From Planctomycetota bacterium (GTDB lineage Bacteria > Planctomycetota > UBA8742 > UBA2392): 64,000 nt of DNA. This document shows, piece after piece, positions 46,069 to 53,862 of the stretch (positions are counted from its first letter, which is position 1; each line of letters opens with the position of its first letter). Under the pieces are notes generated by a model. It was not told the DNA's origin. It saw only the letters and a list, made by a program, of their open reading frames with translations, and did not search any database. A program made the translations under genes and the position numbers. The stretch covers positions 257,694-321,693 of the forward strand of contig JAHBXZ010000001.1 in assembly GCA_019636215.1 (NCBI GenBank), in the 5' to 3' direction.

Positions 46069-47037
46069 ATGATCGATCTGGTTCAAGAACGCATTCTTGT
46101 CACTGGCGGCGCTGGCTTTGTCGGGCGTCAGCTCTGCGACATGCTGCGCGACCGCGGCTGCAAGAACCTGTTCACGCCGCGCAGTGCCGACTACGACCTT
46201 GTGGACCGCGCCGCCGTGGCCCGCATGCTGGCGGCATTCAACCCCAGCATCATCATTCACCTTGCGGCCAAAGTAGGCGGCATTGGCGCCAACCGCGAGA
46301 ACCCCGGCCTTTACTTCCATGACAACCTGGTCATGGGCGTAAACCTGATCGAGGAATCGCGCAAAACCGGCCTGAAGAAGTTCGTACAGGTAGGCACCGT
46401 GTGCGCATACCCCAAGTTCACGCCGGTGCCGTTTCGCGAAGACGACCTGTGGAATGGCTTTCCGGAAGAAACCAACGCGCCCTACGGCGTGGCCAAGAAG
46501 GCGCTGCTGGTGATGCTGCAGGCCTATCGTGCCCAGTACGGCTACAACGGCATTTACCTGCTGCCGGTGAACCTGTACGGCCCGTGGGACAACTTTGACC
46601 TCAAGACCAGCCACGTGATCCCGGCCATGATCCGCAAGTTCATAGAGGCCGGACAGGAGCCGCAAGCGCAAGCGCGCGGTGCCGTTGTCGAGTTATGGGG
46701 CGACGGCAGCCCTACGCGCGAGTTTCTGTACGTGCGCGATTGCGCCCAGGGCATTATCGCGGCGACCGAACAGTATGAGGGCGCGGCGCCGGTGAACCTG
46801 GGCAGCGGCCAGGAAGTCAGCATGAAGGATCTGGCCAGCAAGATTCGCGAGCTGACGGGCGCCAAGGCCGACTACACCTTCAACCCGAACTACCCCAACG
46901 GGCAGCCCCGTCGGTGCCTGGATACGTCAAGGGCAGAGGAAGCGTTCGGCTGGCGCGCCAGCACTACGCTGGACGACGGCTTGAAACAGACGATCGCGTG
47001 GTACCAGGCTCAGCGGGCCGAACAGGGCAGGCGTTAG
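46069..47037 (+). CDS. fcl: GDP-L-fucose synthase
   Basis: Epimerises and reduces GDP-4-keto-6-deoxymannose to GDP-L-fucose. 322 residues. Seen: ILVTGGAGFVGRQL, HLAAKVGGIGANRENPGLYFHDN in part, VGTVCAYPKFTPVPFRED, the catalytic YGVAKK and NLYGPWDNFDLKTSHVIPA in part, and WGDGSPTREFLYVRDCA. GDP-L-fucose output would feed the glycosyltransferase series around it. Confidence 0.97.
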   Translation: MIDLVQERILVTGGAGFVGRQLCDMLRDRGCKNLFTPRSADYDLVDRAAVARMLAAFNPSIIIHLAAKVGGIGANRENPGLYFHDNLVMGVNLIEESRKTGLKKFVQVGTVCAYPKFTPVPFREDDLWNGFPEETNAPYGVAKKALLVMLQAYRAQYGYNGIYLLPVNLYGPWDNFDLKTSHVIPAMIRKFIEAGQEPQAQARGAVVELWGDGSPTREFLYVRDCAQGIIAATEQYEGAAPVNLGSGQEVSMKDLASKIRELTGAKADYTFNPNYPNGQPRRCLDTSRAEEAFGWRASTTLDDGLKQTIAWYQAQRAEQGRR

Positions 47038-47099
47038 TCCCAGGTGGGTGTGTCAGAAACCCGTCAAGTTTCCACATGTCAACTAACCGCCGACAGGCT

Positions 47100-47127
47100 T
47101 TGACAAGCGGTTTCCATGGGATACACT
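47100..47127 (+). promoter_or_regulatory. Promoter of the structured RNA gene
   Basis: A perfect -35 TTGACA (47100-47105) with TACACT (47122-47127) at 16-bp spacing. Predicted start about 47134. The previous gene ended at 47037, so this is an independent unit. Confidence 0.7.
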
Positions 47128-47133
47128 TCTACC

Positions 47134-47359
47134 AGTGCAGCGCGGTGTTGCAGCACCGGGCTAAGGGACGCGGCTCTGCAAGCTCGTCCCGGGGGTAGCT
47201 CCCCCGCGCGGGATTAAAACACCCGCGTACCGGCTCAGCGGTTCCTTCGGCAACGAAGAATCGCTTGCAGGGCGAAAGCTCTGCCGCTGTGCGAAGCAAT
47301 GCCGGGGATCCTAACCCCGGCTGAGAGGCCCCCGAACGGCGGGGGCTTCGTGCTTTTTT
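47134..47359 (+). ncRNA. Unassigned structured RNA, about 226 nt
   Basis: Gene-free DNA between a strong promoter and a T-rich terminator, filled with local hairpins: GGTGTTG/CAGCACC; GGGACG/CGTCCC; GGGGG-TAGCT-CCCCC; CGCGGG/CCCGCG with an ATTAAAACA loop; CTTCG-GCAA-CGAAG extended by GCGGTT/AATCGC; GCAGGGC-GAAA-GCTCTGC; GCCGGGG-ATCCTAA-CCCCGGC. Two GNRA-type tetraloops are present. I cannot match it to RNase P RNA, tmRNA, SRP RNA or a riboswitch; a divergent 6S RNA is possible from the size and the weak pairing between its ends. It does not precede a same-strand gene, so it is not a leader. Confidence 0.65.
47328..47359 (+). terminator. Terminator of the structured RNA
   Basis: GCCCCC, 7-nt loop, GGGGGC, then TTCGTGC and a run of six T (47354-47359), ending 18 bp before the stop of the convergent amrS gene. 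Confidence 0.82.
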
Positions 47360-47376
47360 CGGCGGGTGGCCGATTC

Positions 47377-48474
47377 TCAGGCAAAGTCGCGCAGGCGGAT
47401 CGGCTGGCGCTTTGCGCCCCAGTCGCCGGGCTTTGGTTCATAGTGGCCGGAGCAGGGCGTGCCGCACTGGTTGCATTTGCCCTCAGGCGTCAGGTTCCAG
47501 TCACTCAGCACGTACCAGTCGCGCCCGATCAACTTCTGGCCGCAGCCGTGGCACCAGGTGCTGCCGCCCTGCGAGTCATGCACATTGCCGGTGTAGACAT
47601 AGCGCAGTCCGTGGCCCATGGCGATCTCGCGCGCGCGCACAAGCGTGGCCAATGGCGTGTCAGGCAGGTCGGTCATCTTGAAGTCGGGGTGAAAGGCCGT
47701 GAAGTGAAGCGGCACATCAGGGCCGATCTCGCGGGCGTACCACTCACTCAAGCGATTCAGTTCGTGGTCGCTGTCATTCTTGCCGGGAATCAAGAGGGTC
47801 GTGACCTCGAACCAGACCGGCGTCTCGTGCCTGAGGTACTTCAGCGTGTCCAGCACCGGCTGCAGGTGGCCGATGCACACGCGCTGGTAGAAGTCCTCCG
47901 TGAAACCTTTCAGATCGACGTTGGCCGCGTCCATATGGCGGTAAAACTCGCGGCGCGGGGCATCGTTGACATAGCCCGCAGTCACGGCCACGGACTTGAT
48001 GCCCTGGTCGCGGCAGGCCCTGGCGACGTCAATCGCGTACTCGTGGAAAATCACGGGGTCGTTGTAGGTGAACGCAACACTGCGGCACTTGGTGCGCCTG
48101 GCGGCCAGCGCGATGATCTCGGGCGTGGCCTGGTCCATCAGGGTGTCGAGTTCGCGCGACTTGCTGATGTCCCAATTCTGGCAGAAGCGACAGCCCAGGT
48201 TGCAGCCCGCCGTGCCGAAGCTGAGAATCGGCGTGCCGGGCAGAAAGTGGTTCAGCGGTTTTTTCTCAATCGGGTCAATGCAGAAGCCGCTGGACCGGCC
48301 ATAGCTGGTCATGACGATCGCGCCCTGCTGGTTGGCGCGCACGAAACAGAACCCGCGCTGGCCGTCTGCCAGTTTGCACAGGCGCGGGCAAAGGTCGCAC
48401 TGGACGCGGCCGTCGGGCAGGGGCGACCAGTACTTGGTCGCGACAGTCGAGGCCGGGTCGAAGGCTTCGAGCAT
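47377..48474 (-). CDS. amrS: AmmeMemoRadiSam-system radical SAM enzyme AmrS
   Basis: 365 residues. The radical SAM cluster motif GCNLGCRFCQNWDISKS gives CxxxCxxC. The N-terminal CDLCPRLCKLADGQRGFCFVR in part and the C-terminal GHGLRYVYTGNV, WCHGCGQKLI and CNQCG motifs are typical of AmrS/PflA-like proteins. It normally occurs with AmrA (AMMECR1) and AmrB (Memo); neither is in this window. The reaction of the family is not well defined. A heptamer array lies in front of it. Confidence 0.92.
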   Translation of the reverse strand: MLEAFDPASTVATKYWSPLPDGRVQCDLCPRLCKLADGQRGFCFVRANQQGAIVMTSYGRSSGFCIDPIEKKPLNHFLPGTPILSFGTAGCNLGCRFCQNWDISKSRELDTLMDQATPEIIALAARRTKCRSVAFTYNDPVIFHEYAIDVARACRDQGIKSVAVTAGYVNDAPRREFYRHMDAANVDLKGFTEDFYQRVCIGHLQPVLDTLKYLRHETPVWFEVTTLLIPGKNDSDHELNRLSEWYAREIGPDVPLHFTAFHPDFKMTDLPDTPLATLVRAREIAMGHGLRYVYTGNVHDSQGGSTWCHGCGQKLIGRDWYVLSDWNLTPEGKCNQCGTPCSGHYEPKPGDWGAKRQPIRLRDFA

Positions 48475-48482
48475 GGGTGGTC

Positions 48483-48600
48483 CAGTCGGCGGTCAGCAGC
48501 TTGCAGCTCGCAGCTAACTGCTAGGGCAAAGCCACTGCACTCCTTATGTCCTTGCTGCCCGCTGCCGGCTGCAGGCTGCCGGCAGCTGACTTCAAGTCAG
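48483..48600. repeat. Inverted heptamer array between the toroid gene and amrS
   Basis: Left arm (48483-48524) in 7-nt register: CAGTCGG, CGGTCAG, CAGCTTG, CAGCTCG, CAGCTAA, CTGCTAG. Right arm (48552-48600): TTGCTGC, CCGCTGC, CGGCTGC, AGGCTGC, CGGCAGC, TGACTTC, AAGTCAG. The GCAGCnn units of one arm are the complement of the nnGCTGC units of the other. The right arm runs into the stop codon of the minus-strand gene (48597-48599). Confidence 0.85.
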
Positions 48601-49817
48601 TTCTGGAACACCGGCAGATACCCGCGCGGGATGCTAAGGACCAGGCAGGCCATGGCAGTGGCAAAGGCGTTCTTGTTGGCGTCCCAGCCACCGATCTCGT
48701 CCGTCCAGGCGCCGTTGGGGTGCTGCAGCTTCAAGAAGTTTTCGCGGTTGCGCGTGTTCCACTCATTCCAGGTGCGCGGGCTGACGTACTGGTACTGGTG
48801 CATGGCCTGGGCCGCGTAGTAGTGACCGTACCAGAATCCGTAGTTGCAGATGCTGCTTCCGGGCGACAGGCCTCGCGCGGACTGGTCGGGCCGCTCGCCA
48901 TGCAGGAACTGAATGCTGCGGTTCAGGTCCAGCGACTGGCGCACCATCCCGTTGGTGCCGGGCGTCTCGTAGGTGTGGCTGTCGTACTCGCCCATGCTTT
49001 GCAGGGCGACGACTCCGGCGGCGGTCAGGGCAAACGTGCTGCGGCCGTCCCAGTCAATCTGGTACTGGAACGAACCGGGGTTGACGCGCCGGCTGTAGCT
49101 CTTGCGCACGTAGTCTTTGGCGGCCTCGATGGAAGACTCGGGCACGATCACACCCACGTTGGCCGCGGCGCGCAGGGCCTGCAGCTGGCAGACGCAGATC
49201 GACATGTCGCTGTCCTGCTGGTTGGGCACATAGCGCCAGGCGCCCTGCTGGTTCTGGCTTTTCACAATGAACTGGATAGCGCTGCGCAGCTTGCCCAGGA
49301 TTACCGGGTCGTGGGTCATGCCATAGACCTCGGCCAGGCACATGCTGCAGAAGGCGTGCTCGTACATGCGTGTGCCGTTGGCTGAAATCCACCCCGTTTC
49401 CGGGTCCACGTTGCTGATGATGAAATTGATGCCCGCCGCCACGTGGCGTTTGAACTCGCCGCGGTCGGGCGTGTTGCCTGCTGCCATGAACGCCATGCAG
49501 ACAATCGCTGTCACGCCAAGGTGGGGCCGGCCGTATCCGTCGCGGTTGACCTGAAAACGCTGGCCCAGCTTGTTGCCGACGTCGTTGCTCCAGGATCCAT
49601 CATTGTTCTGGATACCCGCCAGAAACTTCAGGCCCTTGTACACGGCGTTGCGAACCTGCAGGTCTTCCGGCGTGGGTTTGGGGTCGCGGGTGCTTTCGGT
49701 GTCTACGCCCGGGCGCACGGACGGGAACTCGGCGCTGTCCTGCGCCAGCACAGACATCGCCAGGCAGCCCAACGTTGCAAGGCCAAGCATCAGGCGCGAA
49801 GTGACTATCCGCATCAT
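48597..49817 (-). CDS. Exported alpha/alpha-toroid (prenyltransferase/squalene-cyclase repeat) protein
   Basis: About 406 residues: signal peptide (LGLATLGCLAMSVLAQ), then an alpha/alpha toroid with repeats such as LAGIQNNDGSWSND, VKSQNQQGAWRYVPN and LQHPNGAWTDEIGG. Proteins of this kind are numerous in Planctomycetota; they share the fold of terpene cyclases but lack the catalytic DxDD motif here. I use ATG 49817, with GTGGAG 6 bp upstream; a GTG at 49829 is the far end of the frame. Function unknown, extracytoplasmic. Confidence 0.82.
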   Translation of the reverse strand: MMRIVTSRLMLGLATLGCLAMSVLAQDSAEFPSVRPGVDTESTRDPKPTPEDLQVRNAVYKGLKFLAGIQNNDGSWSNDVGNKLGQRFQVNRDGYGRPHLGVTAIVCMAFMAAGNTPDRGEFKRHVAAGINFIISNVDPETGWISANGTRMYEHAFCSMCLAEVYGMTHDPVILGKLRSAIQFIVKSQNQQGAWRYVPNQQDSDMSICVCQLQALRAAANVGVIVPESSIEAAKDYVRKSYSRRVNPGSFQYQIDWDGRSTFALTAAGVVALQSMGEYDSHTYETPGTNGMVRQSLDLNRSIQFLHGERPDQSARGLSPGSSICNYGFWYGHYYAAQAMHQYQYVSPRTWNEWNTRNRENFLKLQHPNGAWTDEIGGWDANKNAFATAMACLVLSIPRGYLPVFQN

Positions 49818-49986
49818 CCATGGCTCCACTGGTTCGCCCGCCGCATTATACGTCTGAATCGGTCTTCAAGTTACCCAAACGCCCGGGGGCCTTTGCGGTT
49901 TTCTTGCTGCGGCCCGACCCGTCGCGCTGAGTGTCCCACTAACCATGGCCGGAACGCACTGGTACCCTGTGGGCGATCCCGCGAAC

Positions 49987-52254
49987 ATGACTGCCATGGA
50001 CCTGCTGGCCGACCTCAACCCCGAACAACGCCAGGCCGTCACCGCCATTGACGGGCCGCTGCTGGTGCTGGCCGGGCCGGGCTCGGGCAAAACGCGCGTG
50101 ATCACGACCCGCATCGCATTCATGATCGCGCAGGGCATCAAGCCCTGGCACATCCTGGCCATGACCTTCACCAACAAGGCCGCGGCCGAAATGAAGCAGC
50201 GGGTCGAACACTGGCACCCGGGTGCCGGCGCGCAAGTCAGCACATTTCACAGCTTCGGTGCGTGGCTGCTGCGGCGCGAGGCTGAAGCGCTGGGCTTTAC
50301 CCGCGACTTCACGATTTATGACAGCGACGACCGGCTGTCGCTGATTCGCCGCACCATGAAGGAAAAAGGCATTGATGCCGCGTTTGTCAGCCCCAATGCC
50401 GCCGGCAACCTGATCAGCGACGCCAAGAACCGGGGCATTTCGGCGCGTGACTTTGCCGCCGGGGCATTCGACCCCAAGCTGAAGGCCGTGGCGGACATCT
50501 TTGCGGCCTACGAAGAAGCCCTGACCCGGTCCAATGCACTGGATTTTGACGACCTGCTGGTCAAGCCGCTGGAACTGCTTCAGAAGAACAGCGAAGTGCT
50601 TGAGAAATACCGCCAGCGCTTCAGCCACGTCATGATCGACGAGTACCAGGACACCAACGCCATTCAATACGGGCTGTCCAGGCTGCTGGCGTCGGGCCAC
50701 CGCAACCTGTGCGTAACGGGCGACCCTGACCAGAGCATCTATTCGTGGCGCGGGGCGGACATCAAGAACATCCTGAACTTCGAGCGCGACTTTCCTGATG
50801 CGCGCACTGTTGTGCTGGGCCGAAACTATCGCAGTACCGCCAACATCGTTAATGCCGCCGATGCGCTGGTGTCGCGCAACCTGTCGCGCAAGCCAAAGCG
50901 CCTTACCACCGATAACGAAGAAGGCACCCGCATCACAGTGTTGAAGTGCCAGGACGAAACCCACGAGGCGCGCAGCATTGCCGAATGCATTGAGCGCGCA
51001 ACACAGGATCACCAGGTCCGGCGTGGCGATTTTGCCGTGTTCTTTCGTACCAACGCCCAAAGCCGCGCGCTGGAACAGGCCATGCGCGAGCGCAACCTGC
51101 CCTACCAGCTGATGGGTGCCGTAAGCTTCTACCAGCGCCAGGAAATCAAGGACGTGCTGGCATATCTGCGGCTGATTCTGAACCCGCGCGATGCCGTCAG
51201 CTTTGCGCGAGTGCTTGAACGTCCCTCGCGCGGTGTGGGTGACGGCACCCTGGCAAAGATCAACGAGGCCGCGGCCAAGTCCGGCGCTACTCTGCTGGAG
51301 GTTGCGCAGGACCCGAAGGCCCACGGAATTGCCCGGGTGCAGGCCCGCGCGCTGGAAGGGCTGCGCAACCTGGCGGCAATGTACCGGCGCATTGCGCAGG
51401 GCGACCTGTTCCCGATCGAGAACGTGGTGCGCGCCATCATTGTGGAAAGCGGCTATGAGCAGATGCTGCGCACAGACGTTGACCCGCGCGCGCAGGAACG
51501 GCTTGAAAACGTCAACGAACTGCTGTCGGACGCCCGCACCCGCCAGCAGGAGCAGCCGGATATCGACCTGCGCACCTGGCTGGAACAGGTGGCACTGGCC
51601 AGCGACACCGACAAACTGGACGTTGCCGGTGACACCGTAAAGCTGATGACCCTGCACAGCGCCAAGGGCCTGGAGTTCGACGGCGTATTCCTTACGGGCA
51701 TGGAAGAAAACGTGCTGCCGCACGCGCGCAGCGTGCAGGGCGACGGCGACGTTGAAGAAGAACGGCGTCTTTGCTACGTCGGCATCACCCGCGCCCGCAA
51801 GCTGCTGACCCTGAGCCTGGCCCGCCACCGCGAGGCCTTCGGTCGCAGCCAGCGCAACAGCCCGTCGCGATTCCTGGCCGAGATTCCCACAGATTTGACC
51901 ATGGTTGACGACCGTGCTGCGGCGCACGAGTCCATGGCCACGCAGGACTTCGCGGCCTGGTTCACCGGCCGCTCGGCAAAGCCCGTCACGCGCCAGGACG
52001 ATAACGACGACCCGTTTGATTTTTCCGACGTGCCGCCCGTCGAAGACGGCCCCGCCGACCACCTTGCGGCCCGCCCCGGCCCTGTCGCTCCCAGCGACCC
52101 GCGCCAGTTGCAGGCCGGGGACCGCGTCCGGCACGGGGTGTTCGGCACGGGCAAGGTGCTTGAAATCAATGGCACCGGCCGTGTGAAGGTGCACTTTCAG
52201 GGCTGGGGCGAAAAAAGCCTGGCGCTGGAGTTCGCCAAGTTGGAGAAGATTTAG
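49987..52254 (+). CDS. UvrD/PcrA-family DNA helicase
   Basis: A superfamily 1A 3'-5' helicase for repair and replication restart. About 755 residues. Seen: LNPEQRQAV, Walker A AGPGSGKTRV, TFTNKAAAEMKQRV, DEYQDTNAIQY (motif II), GDPDQSIYSWRGA, VLGRNYRST, MTLHSAKGLEFDGVFLTG and VGITRARKLL. The last 60 residues (GDRVRHGVFGTGKVLEI) form the Tudor-like C-terminal domain of PcrA. The start is uncertain: ATG 49945, 49987 and 49996 are in frame, and 49987 or 49996 fit the family better. A heptamer array begins right at its stop codon. Confidence 0.95.
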   Translation: MTAMDLLADLNPEQRQAVTAIDGPLLVLAGPGSGKTRVITTRIAFMIAQGIKPWHILAMTFTNKAAAEMKQRVEHWHPGAGAQVSTFHSFGAWLLRREAEALGFTRDFTIYDSDDRLSLIRRTMKEKGIDAAFVSPNAAGNLISDAKNRGISARDFAAGAFDPKLKAVADIFAAYEEALTRSNALDFDDLLVKPLELLQKNSEVLEKYRQRFSHVMIDEYQDTNAIQYGLSRLLASGHRNLCVTGDPDQSIYSWRGADIKNILNFERDFPDARTVVLGRNYRSTANIVNAADALVSRNLSRKPKRLTTDNEEGTRITVLKCQDETHEARSIAECIERATQDHQVRRGDFAVFFRTNAQSRALEQAMRERNLPYQLMGAVSFYQRQEIKDVLAYLRLILNPRDAVSFARVLERPSRGVGDGTLAKINEAAAKSGATLLEVAQDPKAHGIARVQARALEGLRNLAAMYRRIAQGDLFPIENVVRAIIVESGYEQMLRTDVDPRAQERLENVNELLSDARTRQQEQPDIDLRTWLEQVALASDTDKLDVAGDTVKLMTLHSAKGLEFDGVFLTGMEENVLPHARSVQGDGDVEEERRLCYVGITRARKLLTLSLARHREAFGRSQRNSPSRFLAEIPTDLTMVDDRAAAHESMATQDFAAWFTGRSAKPVTRQDDNDDPFDFSDVPPVEDGPADHLAARPGPVAPSDPRQLQAGDRVRHGVFGTGKVLEINGTGRVKVHFQGWGEKSLALEFAKLEKI

Positions 52255-52410
52255 AGATGAGGTGGGAGTTCGGAGTTCCGAGTTGGGAGTTCCGAGGCGG
52301 GAGGCGGGGTTACAGCTTTGAATGCCTTTGTTGGTGCTTCAAACTCCAGACTCCAGACTCCAGACACCAGACACCAAACTCCAGACACAAGACACCCGAC
52401 ACCTGACACC
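52254..52410. repeat. Inverted heptamer array after the helicase gene
   Basis: Left arm (52254-52309) in 7-nt register: GAGATGA, GGTGGGA, GTTCGGA, GTTCCGA, GTTGGGA, GTTCCGA, GGCGGGA, GGCGGGG. Right arm (52341-52410): AAACTCC, AGACTCC, AGACTCC, AGACACC, AGACACC, AAACTCC, AGACACA, AGACACC, CGACACC, TGACACC, ten units without a slip. GGAGTTC of one arm is near-complementary to AGACTCC of the other. The first unit starts on the last base of the helicase stop codon. Confidence 0.88.
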
Positions 52411-52425
52411 AGTCCCTTTCCACCT

Positions 52426-53298
52426 ATGCGCATCGGCGTTGACTTCGGCGGCACAAACATCAAGGCCGCCCTGGTCAACGGCGCCGCGGTAGGCGCGCAT
52501 GTCACGGTGCCTACTAATGCGGCATCCGGGCCCGAGTCCGTGCTGGATGCTATTGCGCAGGCCGTGGGCAGCCTGGGCGCGACAGCCGGCCAGGTTGGCG
52601 TTGCCATCCCCGGTGAGGTCAACGACGCCGGTGTGTGCTATCGCCTGCCCAACGTGCCGGGCTTTGCGGCCTACCCTTTGCGCGATGCCCTGCAACGCAG
52701 GCTGGGTTGCCCCGTGGCAATCGAGAACGACGCCACGGCTGCGGCGCTGGCTGAACAGAAGTTCGGCTGGGGCACAAAGTACCGCAGCTTCCTACTGGTC
52801 ACGCTGGGCACTGGCATCGGTGGGGGATTCGTCCTGGATGGCATATTGCGCCGGGGCAGGGGCGGCTTCGCCGGCGAGATCGGGCATGTGCTGGTGGATT
52901 CCGGGCCAGGGGCCTGGGTCTGCGGCTGCGGCCTGCGCGGCTGCCTGGAGGCCTACGCCGGCACGGCGGGGCTGTTGCGCATGGATCGGCAGGCAGGGGG
53001 CGACGCGGCCGAAGTGCGCGACATCGTGAACGCCGGCGGGCAGCGCGCCCAGCGCCTGTTTGAGTTTCTCGGCCGCGCCCTGGGCGTTGGCCTGGGGCGG
53101 CTGAACAATGCGCTGGACCTGGATGCGCTGATCTTCACCGGTGGAGTGGCCGCCAGCCTTGATGGCATCATGCCGCACCTGCGCAGGCACCTGGCCGAGC
53201 ACAGCTACAGCCCGGCCCTGGCAGACATCGCGCTGCACACAAGCGCGCTGGGGGAACACGCAGGTGTCATCGGCGCGGCCTGGCTGGGCAGTGCGTGA
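52426..53298 (+). CDS. ROK-family sugar kinase
   Basis: 290 residues. DFGGTNIKAAL (ATP phosphate-binding), IENDATAAALAEQKFG, VTLGTGIGGGFVLDG and the zinc motif GCGLRGCLEAYAG with its upstream His (GEIGHVLV) identify a ROK kinase, most likely a glucokinase or acylhexosamine kinase. I start at MRIGVDFGG (52426); the longer frame upstream only translates the repeat array. It is followed 30 bp later by the HYExAFE gene. Confidence 0.93.
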   Translation: MRIGVDFGGTNIKAALVNGAAVGAHVTVPTNAASGPESVLDAIAQAVGSLGATAGQVGVAIPGEVNDAGVCYRLPNVPGFAAYPLRDALQRRLGCPVAIENDATAAALAEQKFGWGTKYRSFLLVTLGTGIGGGFVLDGILRRGRGGFAGEIGHVLVDSGPGAWVCGCGLRGCLEAYAGTAGLLRMDRQAGGDAAEVRDIVNAGGQRAQRLFEFLGRALGVGLGRLNNALDLDALIFTGGVAASLDGIMPHLRRHLAEHSYSPALADIALHTSALGEHAGVIGAAWLGSA

Positions 53299-53328
53299 CC
53301 TTTGGCGGAGACAAGTTAACCTGAGACC

Positions 53329-53862
53329 ATGGCGGGCAGTCGCAACCACTACGAGCGCGCATTCGCAGGCTGGCTGACCGAGACTGGCCTGGCGGCGCTG
53401 GCTGTGGACGAGCGCCATCGGCCGGTGATCGACAGCCGCAGGCTGAAGAACTTCGACTTTGTCATCAATGGTTGCCGGCAGGTGTACGCGCTCGACCTCA
53501 AGGGCAGGCGGGCCAGCCCCTGGATAACAGCCGACGACCTGTTCTCCATGATGGCCTGGCGCGGGCTTCTGGCCGGGGCCATCGAACCGGCCTTTCTGTT
53601 CGGGTTCTTTCTTCCGGCGGCCAAGCCCGCGGGCCGGCTGGCTGATTTGTCGGCCATGGTGTTGGTAAAGCCTTCCGGCACGTACCGCTTCTGCGTACTG
53701 GGACTTGACGACACCCAGCGCCTTGCGCGGCCTCGCAGTGCGCGCTGGAACACCTATGGCTTTGAATGGGCGGCGTTTGCCCGGCACGCGCGGGCCGTAG
53801 ATGCCCTGCTGGTGAACCAGGCCGAACAGGCTGCCACGGCTACACTGGCGGCAGGCCGTTGA
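53329..53862 (+). CDS. HYExAFE-family protein
   Basis: 177 residues starting MAGSRNHYERAFAGWL, the HYExAF motif that names this family, known mainly from Planctomycetota. FDFVINGCRQVYALDLKGRR resembles a D-x(n)-(D/E)xK nuclease-like core, so a restriction-endonuclease-like fold is possible. It is not biochemically characterised as far as I know. Its 3' end overlaps the convergent kinase gene by 23 bp. Confidence 0.8.
   Translation: MAGSRNHYERAFAGWLTETGLAALAVDERHRPVIDSRRLKNFDFVINGCRQVYALDLKGRRASPWITADDLFSMMAWRGLLAGAIEPAFLFGFFLPAAKPAGRLADLSAMVLVKPSGTYRFCVLGLDDTQRLARPRSARWNTYGFEWAAFARHARAVDALLVNQAEQAATATLAAGR

Noticed and set aside
47311..47345. CTGAGA resembling a thi-box (TPP riboswitch)
   Set aside because: The second conserved TPP segment is absent and no same-strand gene follows.
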